64,000 nucleotides of DNA from CAVZQN01 sp963837395 (GCA_963837395.1 CAWINI010000002.1:1008079-1072078); one strand, 5' to 3'; shown: positions 9,845 through 20,283, counted from the first letter of the stretch. Program-made: numbers and translations. The notes: generated by a model from the letters alone, not told the origin.

Positions 9845-9873
9845 TTGACTTGAGGGATTTGCCTACCTATACT
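9845..9873 (+). promoter_or_regulatory. sigma-70 type promoter of lon with a palindrome over the -35
   Basis: TTGACT (9845-9850), a 17-base spacer, and TATACT (9868-9873), about 80 bases before the lon start. An inverted repeat CTCAAGTC-N4-GACTTGAG (9835-9854) covers the -35 box, as a repressor site would. Spacing and boxes are close to consensus. The operator role is inference. Confidence 0.7.
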
Positions 9874-9952
9874 TAGGATTGAATCCGGTGGAATGTAAAA
9901 CGGTAAGTGCGGTTGATTAGTCCATTTCGCTGGTCAAAGAGAGGTTAACAGA

Positions 9953-12384
9953 ATGAAAAGTACAAAGAATAAGAAAGTCAATATTCCGGACATCATCTCT
10001 GTATTGCCGTTAAGAGACGCAGTTCTGTATCCGGAATTGATGATACCTCTTGTTGTTGGGCGTGACCGCTCGGTCAAGCTGATTGAAGATTCGTTAAAAA
10101 CGGACAACATAATCGGCCTCGTTACTCAAAAGGATCCAAAGATCGAGGAACCGAAATCCGAAGATTTGTATTCGGTTGGTACAACAGCATTGATCACAAA
10201 AATGATCCGCATGCCTGATAGCACGTTGCGGGTCATTGTTCAGGGGCTTTCACGATTTAAGGTCGAATCATTTCTGCAAACGGCTCCGTATTACGTATCA
10301 AAAGTAGATATCATCGATGAGCCGGATGAAAAGAGTATTGAAATCGATGCTCTAGTCATGAATGCAAAAAAGCTGTTCAAAAAACTCAGTGAGATGGCCA
10401 GCTATTTATCTTCAGACCTGGCTTCCGTGATCGTGAATATGGATACAGCGGGGAAGCTGGCTGACTTGATTGCATCGAGTCTGAAAATTTCCACTGAAGA
10501 AAAACAGGAAGTGCTGGAAAGCATTTCGTTAAAAGATCGGCTTGAGAAAGTAAACCTGCTTCTGAATAAGGAAATTAATATTCTGGAAATCGGTAATAAG
10601 ATTCAGACCCAGGTTAAAGGTGAAATCGATAAGACTCAGCGTGAATATTATTTGCGCGAGCAGATGAAAGCCATTCAGAAAGAACTTGGTGAAGGCGATG
10701 AACGCGGATTAGAAGTCGAAGAGTTCCGCGAAAAAATCGAAAAGGCGAAAATGCCTGTCGATGTAAAGAAAGTCGCCGAAAAAGAATTGAAGCGGCTTTC
10801 CAAAATGCATCCAGCATCTGCTGAATATTCAGTTTGCCGTACATACCTGGAAGTTCTTGTTGAATTGCCATGGATGATCGGTACTGATGACAATTTAGAC
10901 GTAAAGCAAGCTTCTCAGGTGTTGGAAGAAGATCATTATGATCTTGAGAAAGTAAAGAAACGTATTTTGGAATATCTTGCAGTACGTCAATTAAAATCGG
11001 ACATGAAAGGTCCGATCCTTTGTTTCGTTGGTTCCTCCTGGTGTTGGTAAAACATCTTTAGGAAGATCGATTGCCAGAGCATTGGGTAGAAAATTTATCC
11101 GTATTTCATTGGGTGGCGTTCGCGATGAAGCTGAAATTCGTGGTCACCGCAGAACATACGTTGGCGCATTGCCCGGACGTATCATTCAAAGTATCAAGAA
11201 AGTGGGCACGAATAATCCCATTTTCATGCTGGATGAAGTTGATAAAATCGGTACTGATTTTCGCGGCGACCCGTCATCAGCATTGTTAGAAGTCCTTGAT
11301 CCGGAACAAAATTTTGCTTTTTCGGATCATTATTTGGAAGTACCATTCGATCTTTCGAAGGTCATGTTCATTGCTACAGCGAATTTACTCGAACCGATTC
11401 CCGCACCGTTGCAAGACAGAATGGAAGTGATCGAAATCCCGGGTTATACAGATGAAGATAAATTGCGGATTGCGACAAACTTCTTAATTCCAAAACAGCG
11501 GGCCGAACATGGATTGAAGGAAGATCAAATTATTTTTGAAGATCAGGCGGTAAAAGAAATCATCCGCAATTACACGCGCGAAGCCGGTGTTCGTAATCTG
11601 GAACGTGAAATAGCAACGATCTCCCGCGGTACAGCGAAAGAAATCGTTGAAGGCACGATTCAGAAAGCGGTTATTAATCCGGAGGCAATCAGCAAGTATC
11701 TTGAGCCGATCAAGTTCTTTTCGGAAGTTGCGGAAAGAACAGCCGTACCAGGCGTTGCAACTGGATTAGCATGGACAGCAACGGGTGGCGACATCTTGTT
11801 TGTGGAAGCAAGCAAGATGAAAGGCAAACGCACGCTGTCGCTTACTGGACATCTTGGCGATGTCATGAAGGAATCAGCGCATGCGGCACTGAGTTATCTC
11901 CGATCAAAAGCGAAAGAATGGGATATTCCAGAAGATTTCTTCGAAGAATATGACATTCACATTCACGTGCCGGCAGGTGCTCAGCCGAAAGATGGTTCGA
12001 TCAGCAGGTGTCACATTGTTTGTGGCCTTGTTTTCAATTTTGACTGGCAGACCAGTCAAGAATGATGTTGCGATGACTGGTGAAATTACACTGCGTGGTG
12101 CGGTTCTGCCTGTGGGCGGAATTAAAGAAAAAGTTCTTGCTGCAAAACGCGCAGGATTAAAGAAAGTAATTTTGCCTGATCGCAATCAGAAAGATCTGGA
12201 CGATGTGCCGGCCAATGTCAGGGAAGACATGGAATTCCTGTTCATCAAACGCGTAGATGATGTAATTGATCTGGCAATTGGTCCGAAAACTGAGGGCAGT
12301 GTGGTTGTGCCTCCGAAGGAAGAAGAGACCAAAATTGAGCCAGAAACTTATGCCGGGATGTCAGGTTCAGAACGGCCGAACTAA
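9953..12384 (+). CDS. lon: ATP-dependent protease Lon (two apparent frameshifts)
   Basis: Degrades misfolded and regulatory proteins in the cytoplasm. The reading frame is broken twice, near 11032 and near 11998. Removing one base at each gives exactly 810 codons (809 residues), normal for LonA. The order is an N-terminal LON domain (SVLPLRDAVLYPELMIPLVV), coiled coil, AAA+ module and C-terminal Ser-Lys protease (GLAWTATGGDILFVEA, GGIKEKVLAAKRAG carrying the catalytic Lys). The first shift splits the Walker A loop: the read gives CFVGSS before the break and PPGVGKTS after it in another frame. The second splits the nucleophile motif, expected as PKDGPSAG. Both lie in GGTTC contexts. As read, the product would be dead, but everything else is conserved, so consensus errors are likelier than true decay. 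An AGAGAGG site precedes the ATG. A strong terminator follows. Confidence 0.9.
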
Positions 12385-12403
12385 TCCAACCATCTATATA
12401 CAG

Positions 12404-12427
12404 GGGCGGCTTCTTAGCCGCCCTTTT
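12404..12427 (+). terminator. rho-independent terminator after lon
   Basis: Perfect 7-bp GC-rich stem GGGCGGC / GCCGCCC with loop TTCTTA, followed by TTTT, 20 bases after the lon stop. Confidence 0.88.
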
Positions 12428-12466
12428 GTATTTCTGTTCGTGTCTTTGCGGTAAAATCCTTCAGGC

Positions 12467-13254
12467 ATGTTGAAGGAAGCTTTGGAAATTCCATACCTGA
12501 TGGAAATTTACTTTTTCATCATCGGTGCCGTCATCGGATCCTTTCTGAATGTATGTATTCATCGAATTCCGCTAAAAGAATCCATCATCTTTCCGCGATC
12601 ACGATGTCCGAAGTGTGGTACCGAAATCCGCTGGTACCAAAACATTCCGATCTTGAGTTACATTTTTCTTTTTGGTCGATGTGCGAATTGCAAAACTGGA
12701 ATTTCTCCGGTTTATCCGTTTGTTGAATTGCTCACTGCAGTTTTGTTTGTTGTTTTATGGCGCAAGTTTGGTTCAGAACAATTCCATTTTTGATTTACAT
12801 TGTGTTTGCCTGCAGCATGATCGTTTTGATCTTCATTGATTACTATCATCAACTCCTTCCGCATCGCATCACATTTCCGGGAATCGCATTGGGCTTCGCA
12901 AGTTCGTTTATTAATCCATTTGTCAGACCAGTGCAATCTGCAATCGGAATTTTGATTGGTGGACTGCTTCCATTTCTGGTGCTGATTGTGTATCGATGGA
13001 TCCGCAAAAAAGAAGGACTCGGTCATGGCGATATTTTCATGCTTGCAATGATCGGCGCTTTTCTTGGATGGAAACAAGTTCTGATTGTGCTCTTTCTATC
13101 TTCATTCGTAGGAGCACTTGTCGGAATGTTCATTATTTTGGTGTGGAAGAAAGGATCTGATTTTGCGTTGCCGTACGGCACATTCTTAGGTGCTGCCGCT
13201 TTATTCGCTTTGTTCTATGGTCCTTACTTGTGGAATCTGTACTTTAAGCTCTAA
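12467..13254 (+). CDS. pilD: prepilin peptidase / leader peptidase (one apparent frameshift)
   Basis: Inner-membrane aspartic protease that cleaves, and often N-methylates, type IV prepilins and type II secretion pseudopilins. The frame breaks near 12780-12790 (GAACAATTCCATTTTTG). Adding one base gives 263 codons, normal for the family. The N-terminal half has IGSFLNVCIHRIP and paired zinc-type cysteines (CPKCGTEIRW, GRCANCK). The C-terminal half has several membrane helices, a catalytic Asp in IFIDYYHQLLP and the GxGD-type motif GLGHGDIFML. No pilin genes are in the window. Its stop faces the ABC permease across a short hairpin. Confidence 0.88.
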
Positions 13255-13281
13255 CCGCAGAGACTCTGGGTCTCTGTGGTT
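13253..13281. terminator. bidirectional hairpin between convergent genes
   Basis: AACCGCAGAGA / TCTCTGTGGTT stem (one G-U pair), loop CTCTGGG, with A or T runs on either side. It separates the pilD and ABC permease stops. The same CCGCAGAG word occurs at 7275-7298. Confidence 0.6.
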
Positions 13282-14869
13282 AAAAGTTGCGTTTGAGTTG
13301 GATGCGATGGAAGGACTCAGCTAGCGCAATGAATGCGAGAGAAATTGTTGCGTAAATGGCGATCACTGAAATTGTTGTTTGATGGAACCAACCTGCAAAA
13401 TCAAAAAACGGATTGTGTCCGCCATCATTCATTACCAAATATAAGAAGAACAAAAACAGCACGATAAAAGTCTTTGGGTTAGAAGTCAAAATTCCCAATC
13501 CAGTTGCGCAAGCAGCAGCAAAGATGGTACCCCCTACCAAAGCGAGTGCCGCAAAAGGTTGAACAAACAACAATTTCAGTACTGCTACCCATGTGAATGC
13601 GAGTGCCAGAATGATTGCTGTAATCAATTTCCAAAAAACAAAGTTGCTGCGGAGTCGCGGTGCTGCAAAAACTACTGGCATTGTTCCAACAGTTTTTTCG
13701 CGAGTAGCCATATCTGCAAGAACAACCACCATTGCAGCAAACGCTAACGGGAGTTTATTTTGAATCGAAGCAGGCGAAAGAATCAAAAAGAAGATCGTAA
13801 AGAATGCAATTAATACAGTTGCTGCAGGATAAATTTGGAGAGTCAACAAAACTTCTGCTGCAACTGAACGGATGAATGACGGTTTATTACCAAAACTCAA
13901 AATTCGTGAAAAAGGTGCAGTGATCAATCTACTCAGAGGTTTTAGAAGAGTATTGATTTTTTCAATGAATCCATGTCGGATCCTTCTTGAGCCTGCTTTG
14001 ATCCGATCAGGATTAAACCGATGAAAACGGGCTAATGGAATCAATAAAAATGGAATAGTCCAGACCAGTGAAATCAAACGCGGCAGAATCCATTCCGCGC
14101 GAAATGGAAATCCGGAAATTACAAATGGAGTTTTGGTCATATCATATTTAGTGCTTCCGATTGAAAGTGAATCGCTGCCGATGATGGTCTTCATTTGGCC
14201 AAACAAATATCCCATCCCCATTGAATCAAAATAGGAAGCAAAGTTCGGATACTGTTTGTGTTCCGAATTGATTGCAGTAAAAGCAATCACACCAATCCAG
14301 ACCATGAAATAAAGCACATCACCGAATTTGCCAGATAAAAATTTCGTGGATTCAAAAATAATTGACACTGTCGAAATGAAGACCAGCAATGGCGGTATCA
14401 TGAGCGCGTAAAACGCAATGAAGGTAAGAGGCTCCAGTGGCGCTTCGCCGCGAATGAGCTGCATGATCATGCTGCTGATCAAAAATCCAATCGAAATGCT
14501 AGCTAAGAAAACAATGTTTCCAATAAATTTCCCTGCCAGATATTCGCCATTGCGCAATGTAGTAGATGCAAGAATGAATCCGGTTCTTGTTTGAATATCT
14601 CTTTTGATTGAATTGCTCACCAGATAATATCCAAACAATCCCATCAACAAAGTGAATATTGTGGATGTACCGATGGCAAGTGCAATGGAATTGTAAAGCG
14701 CTCTACGTTCTTGGACTTGTATCAGAGCTTTTCCGGTAGAAGGGGCAGGAATCCAGAGGTATGCAGCTACGCATAAGATCAAAAAAATAACTGCAGTCGA
14801 TGGACGCCGAAATCGCAATAAGAAATCGGTCTTTATAACAGCCAGAATATGGCGTACCCGCTCTTTCAT
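13280..14869 (-). CDS. ABC-2 type transporter permease
   Basis: Integral membrane protein of 529 residues with about 12 hydrophobic segments: a first group up to residue 270, a polar linker around 275-330, then a second group. The N-terminus (VRHILAVIKTDFLLRFRRPS) is typical of ABC-2 permeases, and the two-block layout suggests a fused or double permease. The start overlaps the stop of the ATPase gene by 4 bases, so the two are translationally coupled and form one exporter. The substrate cannot be read from the sequence. Confidence 0.85.
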   Translation of the reverse strand: MKERVRHILAVIKTDFLLRFRRPSTAVIFLILCVAAYLWIPAPSTGKALIQVQERRALYNSIALAIGTSTIFTLLMGLFGYYLVSNSIKRDIQTRTGFILASTTLRNGEYLAGKFIGNIVFLASISIGFLISSMIMQLIRGEAPLEPLTFIAFYALMIPPLLVFISTVSIIFESTKFLSGKFGDVLYFMVWIGVIAFTAINSEHKQYPNFASYFDSMGMGYLFGQMKTIIGSDSLSIGSTKYDMTKTPFVISGFPFRAEWILPRLISLVWTIPFLLIPLARFHRFNPDRIKAGSRRIRHGFIEKINTLLKPLSRLITAPFSRILSFGNKPSFIRSVAAEVLLTLQIYPAATVLIAFFTIFFLILSPASIQNKLPLAFAAMVVVLADMATREKTVGTMPVVFAAPRLRSNFVFWKLITAIILALAFTWVAVLKLLFVQPFAALALVGGTIFAAACATGLGILTSNPKTFIVLFLFFLYLVMNDGGHNPFFDFAGWFHQTTISVIAIYATISLAFIALAESFHRIQLKRNF

Positions 14870-15753
14870 ACGCGCATCAATTCGCCTGGTGACAAATTAC
14901 TATCCATTGCGAGTAAGAATGCTTCTTCTAAACCAGGCTCCGCAGGAATCGCGGTTGGATGCGGACATTGACTGCTGACAACGCGAGTATGTACACCATC
15001 TGATTTGCGAACTGCAGAAGAAATTTTCAGTGTTCTGCGCAGAGTTTCAAATTCTTCCGATGAAACAACAACTTCCCAAACTTTGCCTTCTGCAAATCGC
15101 AATAAATCTTCTGGCGGTGAAAATGCCACAAGTGAACCATTTTTCATGATTGCAATTTCAGTTGCAATCGATTCAATATCGGAAACGATGTGAGTAGATA
15201 AAATAACAAGCTTGGTGTGTCCAATGTCAGTTAAAATATTTCGAAACCGTACTCGTTCCTCCGGATCCAATCCTGCGGTGGGTTCGTCAACAATCAAGAG
15301 TTCAGGATCATTGATTAATGCCTGCGCAATTCCAAGACGTTGCTTCATTCCACCTGAAAAACCACCGACTGAACGTTTTGCAACGGTGTGCAAATTTACC
15401 AACTCCAGCATTTCTTGAATTCGAGCCTGGTCATGAATCCCTTTTAGTGATGCGAAATAACTTAAGAATTCAATCGCAGTTAGATTTTCATAGACTCCAA
15501 AGTCTTGTGGTAAATATCCAAGCCGTTGACGCAGAAACTCCGGATTGCGAATGATGTCCGTGCCTTGAAACAAAATTCTTCCGGCAGTTGGACGTGTAAT
15601 TGTGGCAATCATTTGCATTAAGGTGGTTTTGCCTGCACCATTCGGACCTAACAGCCCAAGAACTCCATTCGGGACAGATAGAGAAAAATCTTTTACACCA
15701 TAGTTGCCTGCTTTAAAGCGTTTTGATACGTTTTCTATTTCAAGAACGTGCAT
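14866..15753 (-). CDS. ABC transporter ATP-binding protein
   Basis: Nucleotide-binding subunit of the exporter encoded with the following permease. Walker A LLGPNGAGKTTLMQ, Q-loop GYLPQDFGVYENL, signature GGFSGGMKQRLGIAQAL, Walker B LLIVDEPTAGLDPEERVR and the H-loop in VILSTHIVSDIE are all present, so it should be active. A C-terminal extension of about 80 residues follows, as in CcmA/NatA-like drug or lantibiotic exporters. I chose the ATG at 15753 (MHVLEIENVSKRF), with GGTGAG just upstream. A second ATG lies 15 bases earlier. Confidence 0.9.
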   Translation of the reverse strand: MHVLEIENVSKRFKAGNYGVKDFSLSVPNGVLGLLGPNGAGKTTLMQMIATITRPTAGRILFQGTDIIRNPEFLRQRLGYLPQDFGVYENLTAIEFLSYFASLKGIHDQARIQEMLELVNLHTVAKRSVGGFSGGMKQRLGIAQALINDPELLIVDEPTAGLDPEERVRFRNILTDIGHTKLVILSTHIVSDIESIATEIAIMKNGSLVAFSPPEDLLRFAEGKVWEVVVSSEEFETLRRTLKISSAVRKSDGVHTRVVSSQCPHPTAIPAEPGLEEAFLLAMDSNLSPGELMRV

Positions 15754-15823
15754 AGTCTCACCGTGCATTCAAAATAGATCATACGTCTAAACCGGATTTT
15801 GGTTCATATATTGGAGTACAAAG

Positions 15824-16411
15824 ATGAAGAAATCAGAGAATACGAAGCGTTGTGCATGGCCCGCAACAGATCCTTTGATGATTGAATATCATGATGCGGA
15901 ATGGGGAGTTCCACTTCATGATGATCGCAAGATTTTTGAGTTTCTTGTATTGGAGGGGATGCAAGCTGGATTAAGCTGGCTCACAATCTTACGAAAGCGA
16001 GAAAATTATCGGCAGGCATGTCATCAGTTTGATCCGGACCGTATCGCCAGGTACGGCGCAAAAGATGTAGCGAGATTGATGAAGAACGCTGGCATTATCA
16101 GGAATCGCTTAAAGATTGAATCGATGATTACAAATGCGAAGAAGTTCTTGGAAGTGCAAAAAGAATTCGGAACATTTGATAAATACATCTGGCAGTTTGT
16201 GAATGGCCGCCCGATTCAGAATCGCTTAAGGAATCTTTCGCAAATTGTGGCCACAAGCAAAGAGTCCGATATCTTAAGCAAAGATTTAAAAGAGCGAGGT
16301 TTCAAATTTGTCGGTTCAACGATTGTTTACGCACACATGCAAGCTACCGGCATGGTGAATGATCATGTGGTGGATTGTTTCCGATACAAACAGCTGACGA
16401 AGAAGAGTTAG
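15824..16411 (+). CDS. tag: DNA-3-methyladenine glycosylase I
   Basis: Removes 3-methyladenine from alkylated DNA in base excision repair. The 195-residue length and motifs fit Tag: CAWPATDPLMIEYHDAEWG at the start, LEGMQAGLSWLTILRKR holding the catalytic Glu, and HVVDCFRY near the end. With N-terminal Cys and His, these give the zinc ligand set. It stands alone, divergent from the ABC pair, and an imperfect end repeat of a mobile element begins 2 bases after its stop. The window has a second alkylation-repair gene (Ada-AlkA) at 61.2-62.7 kb. Confidence 0.96.
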   Translation: MKKSENTKRCAWPATDPLMIEYHDAEWGVPLHDDRKIFEFLVLEGMQAGLSWLTILRKRENYRQACHQFDPDRIARYGAKDVARLMKNAGIIRNRLKIESMITNAKKFLEVQKEFGTFDKYIWQFVNGRPIQNRLRNLSQIVATSKESDILSKDLKERGFKFVGSTIVYAHMQATGMVNDHVVDCFRYKQLTKKS

Positions 16412-16412
16412 C

Positions 16413-16928
16413 ACACGGATAATACGGATTTCACGAGTTTCCACGGATCTGAAAAATTTAATGAACCGCGGATGCACACAAATGGTGTTGCCGGCGGCCC
16501 GCCGCAGGCGGGCCGTGAATGAGAGCCGCAATCAAAAACAAAAACAACAATTGAAACTGATTCTTTAAGTTGATTCTGAGAGTGTTGCTTTTGTTTTTGA
16601 TTGCGGTTCTCATTCAGCGCCTACTGGCACCGGCAACATCAATCTTATGTGAGCTGAGCTAAATCCGTACTACAAACATTCATTTTCTTGTTTTCTTAAG
16701 AAGATTTTTCTACAGCAGCGTCGATAAAATCCTGCCATATTTTTTCAGTTTCACTGTGCAAACTAATCTAAAATCCGTGTGAATCCGCGTTCATCCGTGG
16801 TTCAAAATACTCTTGTACTCTGCGGTAAATAATTTTGGGTTGCGGGCACAGCCCGCGCCGTGTTCATCAGTGTTTATCCGTGGTTATTAAAAAGTCCGTG
16901 AGAATCTATGAAATCCGTGTTATCCGTG
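16413..16928. mobile_element. ORF-less derivative of the 25.5-27.5 kb element
   Basis: This 0.6 kb gap holds no gene but has the skeleton of the element at 25529-27482. The outer ends are imperfect inverted repeats: CACGGATAATACGGATTTCA at 16414 and, reversed, CACGGATAACACGGATTTCA ending at 16928. Inside are a cloverleaf-like palindrome (16485-16639), the 18-mer ATCCGTACTACAAACATT (16663-16680) and a 40-base block (16834-16873) identical to 27429-27468. Between the last two, where the ORF would lie, only a few C-terminal codons seem to remain (reverse strand, DFIDAAVEKSS then stop). I infer a non-autonomous, internally deleted copy. Confidence 0.65.
16485..16639. repeat. cloverleaf-like nested palindrome (copy A)
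   Basis: Outer stem GTGTTGCCGGCG (16485-16496) with CACCGGCAACAT (16628-16639). Then a perfect 8-bp hairpin GGCCCGCC-GCA-GGCGGGCC (16496-16514). Then 32-base arms (16517-16548 with 16584-16615, two mismatches) around a 35-base loop. Then a short GCC-TACT-GGC hairpin. The layout is the same as copy B, but the long arms differ in sequence. Confidence 0.75.
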
Positions 16929-17034
16929 GGAAATCTTAAAGCCCTATGTTTTGCATAAGTCAACTTCTGCGATAAGATCATTCGGTTTTAGAATTTCCAA
17001 CCCGCACAACAAATATCCTGTGAGAGAGGAGAGG

Positions 17035-17508
17035 ATGAAGACAAACAAATTCCATTTTCTAATTCTTCTAGTGGTTTTTGCCACAGTCGCGCTTATAACA
17101 ACCGGCAACGCAATAGCGGCTGCTGACAAACTTCGTTCGGAAATTGAAGCAGCGAATGCTGAATGGGCGAAGCAATACAATGCTGGTAACGCTGCTGGCG
17201 TGACCGCACTTTATACAGACGATGCTAAGGCGATGCCTCCTAATAGCGACTTCGCAACCGGCAAAGCAGGAATTACAGCGGTCTGGCAAGGAATGATGGA
17301 CTCAGGTGCTAAATCAGGAAAGTTAACCACCGTTGAAGTAATGGGAACGGGTGATACTGCACTTGAAGTTGGGACCTATGAAGTGATGGACAAGGATGGC
17401 AAAGTAATCGATAAAGGCAAATATATGGTGCATTGGAAAAAAGTTGGATCAGCGTGGAAGCTTCATCGCGATATCTGGAACTCAAGCATGCCTGCGCCAA
17501 CGAATTAA
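17035..17508 (+). CDS. exported SnoaL/DUF4440-like protein
   Basis: A 157-residue exported protein. The first 30 or so residues are a signal peptide (LILLVVFATVALITTGNAIAA). The rest has the NTF2-like/SnoaL cone fold pattern of DUF4440 proteins: an N-terminal helix AANAEWAKQYNAGNAAGVTA, then LYTDDAKAMPPNS, ending in WKLHRDIWNSSMP. Such domains often bind small ligands or act as scaffolds. No catalytic claim can be made. The ATG at 17035 is chosen because GAGAGGAGAGG lies just before it. The upstream 100 bases belong to the mobile-element end. The kinase gene follows after 34 bases. Confidence 0.85.
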   Translation: MKTNKFHFLILLVVFATVALITTGNAIAAADKLRSEIEAANAEWAKQYNAGNAAGVTALYTDDAKAMPPNSDFATGKAGITAVWQGMMDSGAKSGKLTTVEVMGTGDTALEVGTYEVMDKDGKVIDKGKYMVHWKKVGSAWKLHRDIWNSSMPAPTN

Positions 17509-17542
17509 TGTGAACTTCAAGATGCTGCGGTAAAATACTTAG

Positions 17543-20225
17543 GTGTTAAGTACCAACCAGAGAGTGGCAGCTACGAGATTCAATCTCAAATCGGATCAGG
17601 CGGTATGGGGGAAGTATACCGCGCAAAGGATAGCCGTCTCGGTCGCGATGTTGCTGTAAAAGTCCTGCCTAAAGAATTTGCAACACATCCCGAACGCATG
17701 CAGCGTTTTGAACGCGAAGCACGTTCTGCATCTGCGTTGAACCATCCTGCAATCATTACCATCTACGATGTTGGATTTAGCGGTAGTGATGCTTATATCG
17801 CAATGGAGTATGTGGATGGTAAGAATCTGGCCGAAATTTTAAATGCCGGACGCCTTCCCCTGAAAAAAATCGTTACGATTGCTTCGCAGTTTGCTGATGC
17901 GCTGGCAAAGGCCCATGAAGCTGGAATCATTCACCGTGATTTGAAACCAGAAAACCTGATGATCACCTCTGACGGCTTTTTGAAAATTTTGGATTTCGGA
18001 TTAGCAAAACTCACAAATCCATCGATGGATGTTTCGACTTTCCAAACGCAAACCAGTGCAGGAGTAGTGCTTGGTACCGCTTCATTTATGTCGCCTGAAC
18101 AAGCAGCTGGTAGAGCCGTTGACTTTCGATCGGATCAATTTTCATTCGGATCAATTTTGTACGAGATGGTAACCGGACGCCGCGCATTTTCAAAAGCTAC
18201 GGCGGCAGAAACAATGACTGCAATACTTCGCGATGATGTTGAACCGGTTACATCGTTAGTTCCAAATCTTCCAGGTCCGATCCGCTGGATCATCGAACGC
18301 TGCATGGCAAAGGATCCGGATGAACGTTATGCTTCAACCCGCGATCTGGCGCGCGACCTTCAAAGAGTACGTGATCATTTTACTGAAATCACTTCATCGT
18401 CCGAATCTACTCAATCACTAACAGCTGTTAAATCACAAAACCGATTCATACTTCCAATCGCAATTGTTCTTGCACTTGCTACAGGCATTGCTCTTACTTA
18501 CTGGTTCAATCGCACACCACCTCAAACCCCGGCAGTTTTTCGCACACTGACATATTCCGGATCTGATTCTTCTCCTACCGTTTCTTCTAACGGACAGCTG
18601 GTTGCATTCCGATCCGATCGTGATGGCACACCAAGAATCTGGCTGAAACAACTTAAAGGTGGAAATGAAGTTGCGCTTACTTCAGGTCCTGATGACTTAC
18701 CGCGTTTTTCACCGGATGGTTCACTGTTGTTGTTTATTCGAAATGAAGGTACTACTGCATCGTTATTTCGTGTTCCGGTGTTAGGCGGTGAGGAACGGAA
18801 AATAATTGAAGATGTGCGGAGCGCCGATTGGTCGCCGGATGGAAATAAGATTGCATTCATTCGATGGAAAGCGGCGCAAGGAAATCCTGATTCCCAATTT
18901 TTTGTTGTGAATCCAGATGGTTCAAGCGTTCAACAATTGGCCGAAATTAAGGAACGTCAACTCCAGTCTATTCGCTGGTCTCCTGATGGGCATTATTTGG
19001 TAGCAACAGTAATCATTCAAGGAAATTATGGAAGCAGAGATGCAATCGCGTTGATCGATATGCAGAACAAAAAAACTCGATGGATTTTATCTTCCTATAG
19101 TTGGCCAACGTCTGCAGTTTGGACTGGCACCAAAAATCAGATCGCATATTTCAGTCCAGAAACAGGAGTCGCTTTGTTTCAATTGCGTGGTGATAGCACA
19201 TTGTTTTTGCATGATGTAGAAACTGGCGAACGCAAACCGGTATTTTGGGCACAATCTGCGGGCGAAATTATGGATATTGCAGGCAAAGGAAGGATTGTCA
19301 TGCACTCTGCATCGCTGCGAGAAAACTTGCGGGAGATTACTCTCAACGGAAAAAAGAATGCACCAGAAACATCTGCCTGGCTCACTCGTGGAAATAGTTG
19401 CAACCGGCAGCCAGTATATTCCCCGGATGGGAAACACATTTTGTTTTCATCAAACATGGCTGCAAATCTGGATCTTTGGGAAGTATCAACAGAATCACGC
19501 GCACTTCGCCGGATTACTGAAGATGCAGCAGGAGATTGGGATCCTACATATAGTCCGGATGGAAAACACATTTTATGGAGTTCGAATCGTGGTGGACATT
19601 TTGAAATCTGGATGGCAAATGCGGATGGAAGTGGTGCGCGTGAGGTAACGAAAGATGGAGTCGATGCTGAAAATCCGGGCATGAGTATGGATGGAAAATG
19701 GATTGTTTACAACTCCTATAATCCTGATTTGAAAATCCGCGGAATCTGGAAGATTCATCCTGATGGATCCGGCGCAGTCCGCATTGCGACAGGGTTAACC
19801 CAGTGGCCTGAAGTTTCACCAGATGGGCGTTATGCAAGTTATGGTTTTTATAAACAATCATTGAATGACGCTATTACTTACGAACGTGTCGTAGAAATTG
19901 AAACCGGCATTCAAATTCCGTTTGAAATCAAAGTCAGTAACAGGGATCGTGTTGGTGGAAGAATGCGATGGATGCCTGATGGAAAATCGATTGTATTCAT
20001 TGATGAAGATGAAAAAGGGCCTGGGGATTATTTGCACAAGATTTTATTCCAGGAAAAGATACAGTTTCTTCGCGGCGTGCAATTGCAGGATTTGATGTAG
20101 ACCGCAAAATCGATACTTTTACGATCTCACCTGATAATTCCAAAATCGTAATGGCGGAAGTAGAAGTGCTTTCCAGTTTAATTATGGCTGAAGGAATTCC
20201 AGGGATCGAACCTCAACATAAATAA
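17543..20225 (+). CDS. Ser/Thr protein kinase with PD40/WD40-like repeats (two apparent frameshifts)
   Basis: Membrane-anchored eukaryotic-type kinase. One missing base near 17566 (GAGTGGCAGC) and one near 20018 (AAAAAGGGCC) break the frame. Restoring both gives 895 codons. The corrected N-terminus, from a GTG start at 17543, reads LSTNQRVGSYEI before the glycine loop IGSGGMGEVYRAK. Kinase motifs are complete: AVKVL (Lys), HRDLKPENL, LDFGLAKL, SPEQ. A single membrane helix (PIAIVLALATGIALTYWF) follows near residue 310. About 550 residues of TolB/PD40-type beta-propeller repeats (WSPDGNKIAF, YSPDGKHILF and so on) then lie outside the membrane. The corrected tail continues to 20225 (SPDNSKIVMAEVEVL). 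This kinase-propeller fusion is common in Acidobacteriota. The sensed signal is unknown. Confidence 0.87.
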
Positions 20226-20283
20226 AATAGACTTATTCAACTTTGTGCCTTTGTGGTTTGATTTAAATCATGTTTCTCCTTGA

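Noticed and set aside
9835..9854. HAIR operator of HspR
   Set aside because: HAIR is CTTGAGT-N7-ACTCAAG. Here the arms are in the opposite order with a 4-base spacer.
16413..16930. Repeated CACGGAT-type words as a CRISPR array
   Set aside because: Spacing is irregular, repeats are 7-8 bases and imperfect, and there are no cas genes. The arrangement is palindromic, not direct.
16951..17034. N-terminal extension of the SnoaL-like protein
   Set aside because: The strong ribosome-binding site and signal peptide both place the start at 17035.
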